Of a stretch of DNA of 64,000 bases, positions 33,723-45,200 are shown one piece after another. The position numbers were made by a program, and so were the translations under genes. The notes under the pieces were generated by a model, which made no database searches, was not told the origin of the DNA, and saw only the letters and a list, made by a program, of their open reading frames with translations. Each line of letters begins with the position of its first letter. Position 1 is the stretch's first letter. This DNA is from Scytonema sp045865695 (GTDB lineage Bacteria > Cyanobacteriota > Cyanobacteriia > Cyanobacteriales > Nostocaceae). Location of the stretch: NCBI RefSeq assembly GCF_045865695.1, contig NZ_BAACAP010000251.1, forward strand, positions 128,758 through 192,757, in the 5' to 3' direction.

Positions 33723-34780
33723 ATTGCTAGCACCCGCTATAGTACTGAATTAAATTTTTTCCACTTATTTTTGTCGTAAATCTTTTATCCCTCGTTATCC
33801 CTCGTTCCCAGGCTCGTTATCCCTCGTTCCCAGGCTCAGCCTTATCCCTTGTTCCCAGGCTCAGCCTGGGAATTCCTTCCTAGAGGCTCCGCCTCCAACA
33901 TTCCCTCGTTCCCAGGCTCGTTATCCCTCGTTCCCAGGCGGATGAGGACACGAGGACACGAGAACACGAGGACACGAGTGTATAAAAACAATAAAGTTCA
34001 ACTCTTGGCAATAAACCCTTACCCCAGACAATAAAGTCCTACACTGGAACCTACCTAAGTTTGGTACGTTTGCGACTGGATTTTGTATGATAGGCCTCTA
34101 TTCTCAAGCATTTTCAAAAACTTGGTGTAAAACTTTATTGTCACGCTCGCTCCTCAAAAAAGGAATGGGCAAGCGTCCCTTGGTAAAACTTTATTGTCAA
34201 TCCAGTTTTTTTGGCTAACGTAAGATTAAGGCTTGGGGGCTACGCCAGTGTAAGACTTTATTGTCTCAATACAACGAGGACAGGCTCAGGCGTTATCTCT
34301 CGTTCCCAGGCTGAGCCTAGGAACGAGGAATATATGGAAAATTAGCTACTACATGACTTATGCGAGCGCATATGGCGGTTTTTACGATTTTTGTATTTGT
34401 TAAATAACAATACTACTTTAGCTTGCTAGATCATTATTAATAGATAATATATGCAATCTTTAAATTCAAATATATTACGTAAGTAAATTGGTGAGATTAC
34501 TTACATAATACTAGATATAAATCGGTTTTTACTAAGTGAGTTTAATGTACCTTGAATAAGGTTTGCGATCGGAATTTGATAGTAATAACTATGTAGAGTA
34601 AAGTAAATAGCCATTACTCTAAGTTTTATGCTCGAAGCTTGTTGGTTACTTCAGTGTATTTGTTTTATAAGAAGAGGAGGCGGAGCCTCTAGGTAGGCAT
34701 TCCCAGGCGGAACCTGGGAACGAGGACACGAGGACGCGAGGACAAGCTCAGTCTAGGAACGAGGACACGATGTTTATTCC
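33723..34780. other. Repeat-rich intergenic region
   Basis: 1058 bases without a credible gene. From 33788 to 33960 and again at 34300-34325 and 34670-34770 there are multiple CGTTCCCAGGCT and AGCCTGGGAACGAG palindromic pieces, a dispersed repeat family that recurs at 46.6-46.9 kb. From 33989 to 34265 lies the 20-bp motif array listed separately. The part 34330-34640 is AT-rich and plain. Confidence 0.6.
33989..34265. repeat. Array of six ~20-bp motifs: three tandem, three inverted
   Basis: Three abutting 20-mers lie at 33989-34008, 34009-34028 and 34029-34048, each starting CAATAAA (CAATAAAGTCCTACACTGGA is the third). Opposite-facing copies lie at 34122-34140, 34180-34196 and 34245-34265; the last, CCAGTGTAAGACTTTATTGT, is the near-exact reverse complement of the third. 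Ordered, inverted sets of protein-binding-size repeats are typical of Tn7/Mu-type transposon ends or of replication iterons. Confidence 0.65.
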
Positions 34781-37700
34781 TTACACCTTCAACTGAGTGA
34801 CTACAACATAACTTCGTTCTACAACGCGATAGATACTGTTTGTTCGTTGTTCTAAAAAGTCAATTCCTTTATCAAATAAGACTTTAAATTTCTGTCCGTC
34901 TTTTTGATGGACTTCAAGTTCTCGTGCATGAGGAAAATGAATGCGATGTTGCCAAGGTCGAACAATTATATTTAGAGAAACTCCTATTTCTTTGAGTTTG
35001 CTCAGCGCTAATTCGAGTTGGTGTTTTCTCTGTTTCTGTGTTTCTCCTTGGGAGTCTTCTAAAACCTCAATTGTCACGGAAGAATTTTGATTCAGACCAT
35101 CACTTTGTAACAGATGGTCAAGAATTTTTGCTCCTTTTTCATTTAAGTAGCGATCGCGATACACTATTTGTCTTATTTGACCGCCTAACAAAACTTTGTC
35201 TAATCCCAGTTTCTTACGTAACTGCGGTAATGTTAAATCTCCCCAATTTCTATCTGGAAATGCTACTGAAGTTTGTGGATCTTCTAATTCTTTAGCTGTC
35301 ACTAACTTAGCTTGCGATCGCAAACCCTGTAATCTTTGAAAAACAGTACTGACTCCCTCAGAACTTCTCGTTTGAAACCATTCCCATACACCGCTCTCTG
35401 AATTTCGATGAAGTTGTAAAGCAATCCGGTTTTGTTGCTCGGTATTCAGACACAAAATTGGTAAAGCCCGAACGGGAGCTTTATAAAGCTCGAGCAATCC
35501 TTGGTCGAGCCACTGTCCTAAACGTTTGTAGAACACCTGTAGATATATTCTTTCTGACTCCGAAGCAACACTACGCGATTCTAATAACTGATTAATAGTC
35601 AATTCTAATGGAATCTTGCTACGTTGCATGAAGTAAACAATATCTTCTAATAACGCAAACCAAGACAACGGTGAATTATTGTTTAAATTATACGTATCTA
35701 ACAAACTTGGTAAATAGATTGCACTTACTTCACTCGCCCTTCGTGAAAGTGCAGGTAACCGATCTGCCATTTGAGCTAATTGCACGCGAGTTGCATTGGG
35801 CGCAAAGTTTTGTAATTCTGGATCGGGAGTGAGTCTTTCTACTAAAGGTCTTAGAAATTCAGCAATTAAATTCCTGTTTAACTCAGCATGAAATGGCTGA
35901 TTTGAATAAGTTCTCAAACAATCGTAACAACTCCTGTCACAACTACAAGTAGCAACAATTTGATAAGCTAACTCCAGTACTTGTTGAAAAGTGTCTGCTA
36001 TTCGTTTGCTGTATCCAGCACCTCCCGGCACATTATCGTATATAATGATTTCTGCTAATCCATCCGGGAGAGGTCTAAACAATCCATCGAGTTCTTGTCG
36101 TGGAACATCAATAGCTTGAGCGGCTGCGGCGAGTAAAGCGTAAGTGAGAGAACGCCAAAAATCTAAGCCATTGATTGCTTGAGTAGGAGTGTTTGTTACT
36201 GATGAAACGGTATTGCTATCCCCATAATTAACGACTTTGCCAAACAGCAAATTTGGTTTGGTATCTCTATCAAATTTTATTTCGAGGAGATCGCTGCGGA
36301 ATTCATGACCTAAATGCAGAAATTCATAATTTCCTCTGCACTCTCTTCCAGTAATAGGATGATTGTGAATCAGCGATGACGATCGTGAAGGAGTTGAGGG
36401 CTTTTTACCTTTAGATTTACTGTTATTTGTTTGGCTCTCTATTTGAACCTTATCGCTTAAGTTGTAGCCACAAGTTTTACAAATCGCAAAACCTTGCTTG
36501 TTCAACCCTTTACCAGGTACTATTCCTTGGTTTGCAAGGAAGAATCTTCCACCTTGACTAGTTGTGAGAAAATAAAAGCCTGAATGCGAAAACTCCTCTG
36601 ATTTTTCTCCTTCACCTGCTAAGAAAACCTGAGATGTTGGTTGGCGTTGGGGTTTGGTGTATGGAGTTACTTTTGGAGTCGCTGTCCAGTCCGTGCAGAA
36701 AGCTTTGGGGACTTTATATGCTTTCATTTTCTTAGCAGCTGTTGAGGGTTCTACATTACAGACGGGACATTCATCAATAACATCTGACTGATTTGAGCGA
36801 CGAAAATGATTGCAATTTTGACAAATCCAGTAGTATTCTTGTTCTAAGTCTCCAGGTCTAACAATCCCTACGCTTTGATAAACTCGGTCATCAACAACTA
36901 TTTCCTGTCCTGGTGCATACTCCCCAAGGGCTAAACGACGATCGCGTTCCAGTCTGTGTTTCCCTTGAGAGGACTTATACTCATTGCTTTCACCTGTCAG
37001 TAAACGCACGACATCTATAGGGAAACCATAAATTGGTAAAATACTGGCTTGGACTAATTCATCATAAAGTCGGCGTTTAATAATTTTATCAAGCTCATCT
37101 TCAATACTATCGCGACGCTTTTCGAGTAACTTGCGTTTTTTGCGATCGCTTTCTGTGCTGATATCTTCCAGAATATTTTGCAGTAGTGATATCAGACCGT
37201 TCCAATCTCCGAGTTGCTCTCGCTCAAAATTTGATAGTGCTGCCAAAAACTGCTCGATAACACTACGAGCAGTTCCCACACTCTTGAGTCGCTCAATCCA
37301 AGATTGTGCCATAGAACGAGCGCGATCGCTATCCAACCATTCTTGAAATTCATAAAATAGTGAAGTTGCAGGTGGTCTAAAATTTTCAGCAGAATAGTTT
37401 TGTGGTAAACTGAAGAAATCACCAATTTTTACTTCCTCTGCACCTACATTATGAATTCTCAAAAATTCAGCTAGTAACTCAGCCCGGAGGTGACGCTGCT
37501 GGATTTGAATGTTACCACCGTCTAATTTGGGAATTTGATTGCTACCTGCTATGAGCTTTTCTGGTTGCTCAAAATAAAATCGGTCATGAGGACGCCTCTG
37601 TCCGTACATTAAAGTAATAGCAACACCGTCAGTACGCCTTCCCGCACGTCCAGCCCTTTGTTGATAATTACTAACATGAGGTGGAAAATTCCGCAAAACG

Positions 37701-40700
37701 ACTGCTTGGAGTTCGCCGATGTCTACTCCCATCTCTAAGGTTGTCGAAGAGCTGAGCATATTGATTTGTCCCCGGCGAAAACGATTTTCCCGTTTTTCTA
37801 ATTCACCGACACCTAACTGTGCTGTGTGTTCTTGCGATCGCAACGGTAAAGGCGATCGATGTTTGATAAGATGCTGTTGATAATGCTCATTTGTAACTCG
37901 TGTCATTTTTTCGCACGAGTAAGGTTGAAGCTTCCCTTTACACTTATATGACGGACATCCAAAGACATTAATCGTTGGTTTGTCTACTTTCGATAAACCA
38001 GGAACGTGAAAAATATGCTGACAAGAACTACATTGATACCAATCTTTCTCTGTGTTCTGAAGATTCAATTTCATCCAGTTGAGTTGATAGCCATTTTTAG
38101 CACTGACTAATAAACGAGAATCTTTAAGCTGCTGAAAAAGCCAAGTTAACTTTTCTCGACTTGGAAATCTTTCCCCAAATAGCTGAAAATAATACCACCC
38201 CAGACGATTTTGGGCTTCGCTTACTTTCCCGTCTTTTCTCCACTTTGGCAAAAATGAAGGAGAATCTTCAAATTTTTTCCTTTCTTCTAGTGATTTTTCC
38301 AAAAACAAATAATTTTTAGATTTTCCATGAACGTCTACCATCTCTGGACGAACGCCCTCAACACCACCAGTTTCAGGAAAGTACCGCGATGCACCATCAA
38401 TACTCACAATCCCCGTGCGGCGAATAATATCTGTCAGAACTGTCAAGAAAATTTGCGCCTCATCTTTTGAAATTTCAAATTGAGCCGATACCAACTCAAT
38501 CAAGCGTTCATCGAAAGATTCAAGATGACAAGCTAAAATTGTAAATGCTTCTAATGTAGAACGACGGTTAAAAGGTAAAGCAAATTCTCGGAGTAATAGC
38601 TCCTTAGCACGGGCTTCAGAACTATCTTGGCAATCTTTCTTATTGTCCAGACTCTCCTCATCTTCTGGGAAATAGCTAAGATAGTTCCGTCGTGAATCTC
38701 GGTCTGGATGAGGAATTGATGTTTCTAAAAATAAGAGTGTTAATTTGTTAATAACTTGAGAAACTGAAGCGGTATTATCATGATCTTTGGCATCATCAAA
38801 AGCTTTCCAAATCATTTGACGGTAAAGGATTTCTGTATGATTTCGCTGATAATCAGAAGCGAAAAATGCAGCATCTTGACGACCATCAGAAAAGGTTAAA
38901 AGTTTTCGTTTGGAAGCACTTCCTTTGATGTTTTCTGATTCTGGTAAAATATTAAAAAGGCTATCAATCATAGTCTCTAAAGGTTCATCAGTGTAAGCAA
39001 CAAAACGATTGATTGCTTGAGTGCGAATTGGGCGCGTACCACAAGCCGCACACTTAGGAAGATAGCATCCTTCTGAATCTTTGGCATTGTTTTGAGAATT
39101 TTGACGATACCAAGCTAAATGAAATTCACCTTGTCCGTGGGATTTTTGTGAAAAAGTTTCATTTGAGGAAATACCAATCCAACCATTTCGCTGACGTATT
39201 GTAAAAGTTTTTGGTGCTGAAGAATTGTCTTCCTCTTCTATTTCGCCTATCTCCTCGTCTTCTATAACACTATCTAAAACACCTGAAGTTAGAGTGTAAA
39301 TATTTTTTGTATTGTCTTGTTCTCTCAATCCTTGATTCGATCTAGGCAAAGATTCTAATCTAGAATTATTTAATTGGGTGAAAGCATAAGCTTGTCCGCA
39401 CTGCGAACAACTCCCTAATTCTAAAACTGGTGCGTTACAGTAATCGCAAGTTATCTTTTCATTTAAATAAAGACGACCGTAACGTGGTTTTTGTGGATAG
39501 TCTGGATCGCATTCTACACCAGAACAATCGGGATTAATACAAGCATAAACACTTTCTAAACTCCGGAAAAGAAGATGCAGACGAACTGGTAATAAAGGCA
39601 AATCATCGGGATTTTCACGCGCTAGAGTGCCTAATTGTAGTAGATGAGAGAGTGCTATTTTGGCATCTGTATCATCAACTTGTCCATCTAAAGAGAAAGG
39701 GAGATTTGTATACCATAATTCTTGCGATCGCGCAACTTGTTCCCATTGTTGAGGTTGACGGCTGAGGAGATCGATGAGTCGATGTATGAGAGGATGTTGT
39801 TTGAGAGCAAACCACAGAAGTTTATGTATATTGCCTTGGGATTGAGATTGTGCTGATGCTAATTGTTCTTGTGGAACGATATTACCAAGTACATCCAACC
39901 ACTTTTTAATACTGTCATTATGATCGGGGAGTTCTAGAATTCTCAAAGAGTTAAAGATTTCTTGATGACTCAATTCAGAAGGTAAAACATAACGGCTACC
40001 CAATCGTTCTGTAGCTGTAACGCGGCTACCTCGAATAACTTGACTAAACGGCTCATGAAAAAAATCCCGAGCGAACTGCAAGATTTGCTTGTCAACTGAT
40101 GCGTCTCCTAAGCTTGCACTTGTCGCAATACAGCGTATCTGTCCAGGTTTTTCTATCCCAATCGCTACCTTTAAACGCTGTAATAGCATGGATACTTCGC
40201 TACCTGTAGAGCCATTATAAGTATGAGCTTCATCTACAACTAACATTTTAAACGTTGATGTTGATACTCCAAAAATTTCGTTGCGTTCCTTTGGGCGAAT
40301 CAACATATGTTCTAGCATTGAGTAGTTGGTGACCAAAATGTGAGGTGGTTTTTCCCAAATCTCTTCACGAGAAAGACACTGAACTTTAAGAGTTTTGTCA
40401 ATAGCGCGATCGATTAATTTTTCCTGACTGTGAAGGTTTAAATTTTTTATTTCCGTTTCTGTAAATAGCTCTTCAAGTTCCTTATATTCGTAAGCAGCAA
40501 ATTCTTGATATAATGCTTCTATTGCTTTTTCTTTCTTTGTTTCTGTCCGGCTTGTATAAAATCCAAATTTAATTTTTATCGTTGTTTGACGACACAGAAG
40601 CTTCCGCAAACGCTTAACTTGATCGTTTACTAAAGCGTTCATAGGATATAAAATTAATGCTCTGACTCCTGAGTTGAATAGATCTGCTTCCTCTTTCAGA

Positions 40701-41092
40701 AGCAGATCTAGCATTGGCAACAAAAAGCACTCTGTTTTCCCGGAACCAGTACCAGTTGCAACTACAATATTTTGTTTGTCTTGAATAACCGCCTTCACGG
40801 CTTTTTCTTGGTGTTCGTAGAGGGGACGCTGACTCGGTACAAACAGCGCTCCCATTTCTGAATGCAAAATCTTTTGATTGACGAAGGCGTTAACGCTGCT
40901 AGCTGGTTTGTAGGGTTGAGAACCTTCTAAGTAAGGATGTTGCCAAACTGTCCCTGGTTGTTCGAGTTGTTGTTTGAGAGCGTAACGGAGATGGCGATCG
41001 CGTAATGGATATGCTGTGAGCAAGTAGCGAATAAAATCTTGGCGGGGTTGTTCTACTGCTGCAATGGGATCGAGATACTTGCTTGTTGTCAT
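34781..41092 (-). CDS. Very large DUF1998 superfamily II helicase, DruE-like
   Basis: Product of 2103 aa from ATG 41092 (an in-frame TTG at 41131 would add 13). Walker A is VVATGTGSGKT (residues 114-120 for GTGSGKT) and Walker B is MLVVDEAHTYNG (DEAH 287-290). Motif III is CIATSASLGD, and motif VI is near 1145 (YQQRAGRAGRRTDGVAITLM). Several zinc-finger-like Cys pairs lie in between (CDYCNAPVLELGSCSQCG; YWICQNCNHF). The DUF1998/MZB region ends with CSCDRSCYDCLRTYSNQ near 1715. About 380 further residues follow. YprA/MrfA helicases share the core but are ~750 aa. Length and layout fit DruE, the hallmark of Druantia anti-phage systems. It follows the 307-aa gene by 223 bp. Confidence 0.85.
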   Translation of the reverse strand: MTTSKYLDPIAAVEQPRQDFIRYLLTAYPLRDRHLRYALKQQLEQPGTVWQHPYLEGSQPYKPASSVNAFVNQKILHSEMGALFVPSQRPLYEHQEKAVKAVIQDKQNIVVATGTGSGKTECFLLPMLDLLLKEEADLFNSGVRALILYPMNALVNDQVKRLRKLLCRQTTIKIKFGFYTSRTETKKEKAIEALYQEFAAYEYKELEELFTETEIKNLNLHSQEKLIDRAIDKTLKVQCLSREEIWEKPPHILVTNYSMLEHMLIRPKERNEIFGVSTSTFKMLVVDEAHTYNGSTGSEVSMLLQRLKVAIGIEKPGQIRCIATSASLGDASVDKQILQFARDFFHEPFSQVIRGSRVTATERLGSRYVLPSELSHQEIFNSLRILELPDHNDSIKKWLDVLGNIVPQEQLASAQSQSQGNIHKLLWFALKQHPLIHRLIDLLSRQPQQWEQVARSQELWYTNLPFSLDGQVDDTDAKIALSHLLQLGTLARENPDDLPLLPVRLHLLFRSLESVYACINPDCSGVECDPDYPQKPRYGRLYLNEKITCDYCNAPVLELGSCSQCGQAYAFTQLNNSRLESLPRSNQGLREQDNTKNIYTLTSGVLDSVIEDEEIGEIEEEDNSSAPKTFTIRQRNGWIGISSNETFSQKSHGQGEFHLAWYRQNSQNNAKDSEGCYLPKCAACGTRPIRTQAINRFVAYTDEPLETMIDSLFNILPESENIKGSASKRKLLTFSDGRQDAAFFASDYQRNHTEILYRQMIWKAFDDAKDHDNTASVSQVINKLTLLFLETSIPHPDRDSRRNYLSYFPEDEESLDNKKDCQDSSEARAKELLLREFALPFNRRSTLEAFTILACHLESFDERLIELVSAQFEISKDEAQIFLTVLTDIIRRTGIVSIDGASRYFPETGGVEGVRPEMVDVHGKSKNYLFLEKSLEERKKFEDSPSFLPKWRKDGKVSEAQNRLGWYYFQLFGERFPSREKLTWLFQQLKDSRLLVSAKNGYQLNWMKLNLQNTEKDWYQCSSCQHIFHVPGLSKVDKPTINVFGCPSYKCKGKLQPYSCEKMTRVTNEHYQQHLIKHRSPLPLRSQEHTAQLGVGELEKRENRFRRGQINMLSSSTTLEMGVDIGELQAVVLRNFPPHVSNYQQRAGRAGRRTDGVAITLMYGQRRPHDRFYFEQPEKLIAGSNQIPKLDGGNIQIQQRHLRAELLAEFLRIHNVGAEEVKIGDFFSLPQNYSAENFRPPATSLFYEFQEWLDSDRARSMAQSWIERLKSVGTARSVIEQFLAALSNFEREQLGDWNGLISLLQNILEDISTESDRKKRKLLEKRRDSIEDELDKIIKRRLYDELVQASILPIYGFPIDVVRLLTGESNEYKSSQGKHRLERDRRLALGEYAPGQEIVVDDRVYQSVGIVRPGDLEQEYYWICQNCNHFRRSNQSDVIDECPVCNVEPSTAAKKMKAYKVPKAFCTDWTATPKVTPYTKPQRQPTSQVFLAGEGEKSEEFSHSGFYFLTTSQGGRFFLANQGIVPGKGLNKQGFAICKTCGYNLSDKVQIESQTNNSKSKGKKPSTPSRSSSLIHNHPITGRECRGNYEFLHLGHEFRSDLLEIKFDRDTKPNLLFGKVVNYGDSNTVSSVTNTPTQAINGLDFWRSLTYALLAAAAQAIDVPRQELDGLFRPLPDGLAEIIIYDNVPGGAGYSKRIADTFQQVLELAYQIVATCSCDRSCYDCLRTYSNQPFHAELNRNLIAEFLRPLVERLTPDPELQNFAPNATRVQLAQMADRLPALSRRASEVSAIYLPSLLDTYNLNNNSPLSWFALLEDIVYFMQRSKIPLELTINQLLESRSVASESERIYLQVFYKRLGQWLDQGLLELYKAPVRALPILCLNTEQQNRIALQLHRNSESGVWEWFQTRSSEGVSTVFQRLQGLRSQAKLVTAKELEDPQTSVAFPDRNWGDLTLPQLRKKLGLDKVLLGGQIRQIVYRDRYLNEKGAKILDHLLQSDGLNQNSSVTIEVLEDSQGETQKQRKHQLELALSKLKEIGVSLNIIVRPWQHRIHFPHARELEVHQKDGQKFKVLFDKGIDFLEQRTNSIYRVVERSYVVVTQLKV

Positions 41093-41315
41093 ATGATGTC
41101 TGCTTATATATCTTGAATAAAACTCACGCAAAGTCGCTAAAGCGCTAAGAAGTTAAAAAACTTTTATTATGGTTATGCTAACGGATACAGCAGTTCTCAG
41201 TTGAGTGCAATACATTAAATAATAGTCTTGTGGAACGGGTGTCTCGCCCGTTTTAGGCAGGCGAGGACGCCTACCCCACAAAACTGTATTGGTTTCAAGT
41301 GAGAACCGCTATATA

Positions 41316-42239
41316 TCATACGAGAATGCATCCTAAGCGCTGAAATATGTTTTCTACAAAGTGGTGATTTTGATTTTCAAAGAGTCGATGTCGGTATCGT
41401 TCGCTGTCTGGTTCGGATAACCTCCAAAGCAATTGAGCATAAAGACTTGGTAAGATAATACCTTGGAGATTTAACCGACCTGGTTGTACATCCCAAGGAA
41501 TTTTTAAAGGATTTTCTGTTTTTCGATCTTTGTCAAACATTGCCAGAATGGCTGTGTCTGGTTCTAATTCATAAAAAGCTCGATCTTGAAACCAGAGATA
41601 TTCTCCTGTGGGAAGTTGTAGTAATGTTTTGTCTTGTAATTGGTTATAGCTAAGTGATGTCCAACGATTTCTTTGGATTGTGTCGCGACGAGGTATGTAC
41701 TGTTGTATATTGCGCTCGCTCCACTCTTTGACGAAAAAGGGGTTTTCTAACCAAGGAGAACGCAAGAGAGCTTTGGATGGTTGGCAAGGTAAGGGTAAAT
41801 ATTCGATACTATCAGCAACAGTAATGAGGCGAATTCCTACTTGGTTTAGACAAGCGTTAATTCTATCAAAGCCATGTATTTTAGGATGGAGTGAGAGAGC
41901 ATCGTAACTTTGTTCTGTTTTTAGGGCTTGGTGGGCTAGGGGAAGGTATGCGCGATCGCCTCGAAATCTCAATCCTACTAGGTTATCTTTACTTGAGGCT
42001 AAAACGGTTGGAGGCGTCATGCAGTAACGATTTCTCATTCCAGCGTAAACTTCACCTCGTGCTTGCAGTTCAGTCAAAGCTTGCTGGATTTCGGTTTGCG
42101 ATCGCTCTTGCATAGAGTTGGGCGAGGAACTCGAACGGAGTAACGAGACAATCTGCTGTTTTGTCAGCGTCATTGGTATGGCTGAATTGTTGGGCTGTCT
42201 GTGATTGCTCAGCAGAAGAATTATTTTGTCAAACCACAT
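41316..42239 (-). CDS. 307-aa protein of unknown function in the helicase operon
   Basis: Not recognised. ATG at 42239 shares one base with the stop of the upstream gene (TAATG), which implies translational coupling. Residues ~22-75 (MTLTKQQIVSLLRSSSSPNS, then TEIQQALTELQARGEVYAGM) look like a winged helix: two helices, a recognition helix and a wing. The rest is mixed alpha/beta with aromatic residues, for example SYDALSLHPKIHGFDRINAC and LPTGEYLWFQDRAFYELEPD. No signal peptide, no membrane helix, no catalytic motif seen. I infer a DNA-binding or adaptor role for the helicase. Confidence 0.75.
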   Translation of the reverse strand: MWFDKIILLLSNHRQPNNSAIPMTLTKQQIVSLLRSSSSPNSMQERSQTEIQQALTELQARGEVYAGMRNRYCMTPPTVLASSKDNLVGLRFRGDRAYLPLAHQALKTEQSYDALSLHPKIHGFDRINACLNQVGIRLITVADSIEYLPLPCQPSKALLRSPWLENPFFVKEWSERNIQQYIPRRDTIQRNRWTSLSYNQLQDKTLLQLPTGEYLWFQDRAFYELEPDTAILAMFDKDRKTENPLKIPWDVQPGRLNLQGIILPSLYAQLLWRLSEPDSERYRHRLFENQNHHFVENIFQRLGCILV

Positions 42240-45200
42240 TATTTTGCCCTCAAAATTGTGTTTGCGTGTTGTAGAGATAACGGTATCCTTTCTAGATTTT
42301 GAAAATATGCAAGTTGGCTGACATGAGGATAGGCTTCTTGATAACTTTTTAAATCCAATAACAAAATATTTTCATAACTTGAATCTTTGGGAACCTCCAC
42401 TGCCCTAATTATATTCTGCAATTTCTTTTTAGCAATACTTTCTTCTAAAATAATTTTAAATAGCTTTCGTTTCTTATTAGTAACATGAAGTAGATACCAA
42501 GTACTAGTTTGAGGTTTAACCGGAGGAACTATAGGTAGTTGATTTAAAAACTTTAAGAGTTTTTTAAGCTTAATTAATAAAATATCCGAGATCAACCAAT
42601 TTGGAAAATAATACTGTTGATTTTCTAAACTAGAAATTCCTATTTTTATTTTCTGAATATCCAAATTTAACTTCAATGTCTGTACGGTCTTTATGAATTG
42701 TTCTGGTGATACGTTGTTATCCAAGATAGCGTACCAGTAGTTTTCTCTAGTTTTCTCTCCTTGAGGAGGTTTAGGCATATCATTCTGATTATTACAATAC
42801 CACAATCCAATATTTTCTATTAAGTCTTGCCCACTCATCAATTGAATATAATAAACACCAATTGGTAAACTTATACTCACTAAAGTCATTTCTTCAATCT
42901 GTTTGACGAGAGGAATTTGTATCTCTTCTGGTTGTTTATCTTGTGACAGCAAATTCCAACAAAGTAAAGAGTATAGCTTTCTAGGTAAAAGCCCTGTTAT
43001 ACAAATATCCTGTTTATCCCAAACCCAAGTGAATTTCTGAGTTGAAGTTTTAATTGAAGTTGGCATTTCTAACAGTCTTTGTGGTTCGTATCCCAAACGT
43101 TGATAATCTAGAGCGTACCAATCAGAAGAAGGAAGTAAATCGTGTAAAACAGATACATGGATTGCTAAAATACCAAGTGCATCTGCTTGTAATCGATAAG
43201 AGATTTTCTCATTTTTACTCGATAAGAATAAGATAACTTCTTCTAATGGCCAAAGTTCTTTGATTTGAATGACTTCCGCCCAAAATTTTTCTACAGTATC
43301 TTGTTGAATAGGCAAGTCTGCTTGCTCAATTCCTTGACTGTTGCAAACACGCAATCGCTTTAAACCAGGATTTTTCAAAATTTGATATTGCCCTCGTATC
43401 TCGAATTGATACGCCCATCTCTTTTGAGCAAACCAGAAACGAGCTTCGTAATTTCCTGGTTCGTTTATCCATGTAGCTAAATGAACTGCAACCCAACGAG
43501 GTGATGGTGATAAATTTTCAACTGAGCGAGCAACAATAACTCGCTTATCGAAACTTTCTATTAAGACATTCAGAGTTAAAATTTGGTTGATGGGTGGATA
43601 CCAGAAAGTAGGAGGTTCTAAATAAATAGGCTTTTTGCCCTTTAACCTTAATCCTGTCAAAATAGGTTCGCTGTCAGCAACTAGTTGCCAAGTAATTACT
43701 TGAGTCTGATGGGTTTCAGGTAATGTTAAGGTAATTAAAGATGTTGGAACTGTCAACCTCATTTGCCGACCCAACCATCCCTTTATGCTGGAAGGAATAC
43801 AACTATCTACTATTTCAATACCATCTGCAATTGTTGGTTGAATATTGCGTGGAGTATAACAGACGATTTCTTCAACATCCAAAAGAGAAGGATTGGGTAA
43901 ATTTAATCGCAAATGCTCCCCTGTTAAAGCATCAAATATTAAACAAGGTAAGTGACTGTTAATACCTTGATACTGCCACTTCATCAGTTCCTGACGATAG
44001 TGGTTTAGCAATTGGCAGTTCCAAGTTTCTGCTTCTCGATTAACCTCTATAATGAGTTCTGGAACAATCAAATCTCCTTCTCTAGGAAATGTCTCTTCCC
44101 AATTAGCTTGTGGAATTTGATAGTAAGTTTCCCGTAACGAGCGCCATTCTGGTTTCCACAGCTTTTGTTCTGGTAAGACTAATTGTGTATTCCAGGAGTC
44201 GCTAATATCCAAATTCATCATTAACGGCTTGATGCTTCGAGCAATTGTATCTCGGATGGGTTTAACTCCTGGTTTAGGTGTTAAGACTTTGATTAATGAG
44301 TCCCAACTCCGTAAGAAAAAGTTTTCTGGTAAATAATTTTGACTTAGTATCTCTTCTCGCCCCTCTTCATTTTCTAAAGCTTGAGGAGATAATTTTTGAC
44401 GTTCTAATTCTTGAGCTACTAAGGCAATCCCTTGTAACAGTTGTCCGGAAATAGGCTCTGTCTCTGTCGTCTCAGAGTAGGAAGCTTTGAGAAAATTAAT
44501 CAGCGTACCCCATTGGGGATGTTTTTCCTCGCAAACGCTTAATAAGACTTGCGATAATTGTTCGACTGGAGTGTGTGCGAGTTCCCACCAACCAAAGTCG
44601 CCAGCTATTTCTTGAACGAGTTGAGCAAAGTGGTTTAGGTTTTGTTTGGGAACGCCACTTTGTAACCATAATGTGGAGACGTATTTATATCCTCCACTAG
44701 CACGAACTAAACCTAAAAGATTTATTCCTTCGTCTATAACCTGACGCAAGGTATTTTCTACTCCTTGATTGTGGTTAATATCTAAACGCTCGCAAAAACC
44801 TTGCCAAAATTTATCGCTGGAGTAGTAATAAGCATATTCTGAAGTTGCGAAAGTAAAAACTTTTAACCAGTCTTGCTCTAAAGTATAAAAGTTGTTTTTC
44901 AAGGAATCGTAGGTAACTGTACCGAGTTGTTGTAAATTTGTTTTAACAACATTGAGGACTTCCTCACTAGCTTGGCGTTGAATGCGAACGCTACCGAGAA
45001 ATCTATGTCCGACAGGGCGATCGCGATACGTCCAATGAGGTAGTATTTCTTCTTCCCACAATTGTTTATATTGAGAGTTGACAAGGGTAGAGCCGTTTCT
45101 TGTTTTGATATTTAATGAACCTGGATCTGTTATAGTGTTTTCAGGAATTTTACGTTGAGATAAGCTAGTGCGATCGCTTGTTTCTAGTTGGCGATCTTGT

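Noticed and set aside
33849..34034. 61-codon open frame
   Set aside because: It is made wholly of CGTTCCCAGGCT-type dispersed repeat and has no protein-like composition beyond that.
33989..34265. End of a CRISPR-associated Tn7-like transposon
   Set aside because: The repeats look like transposase sites, but no tnsB, tnsC, tniQ or cas12k is present in the window, so I do not name the element.
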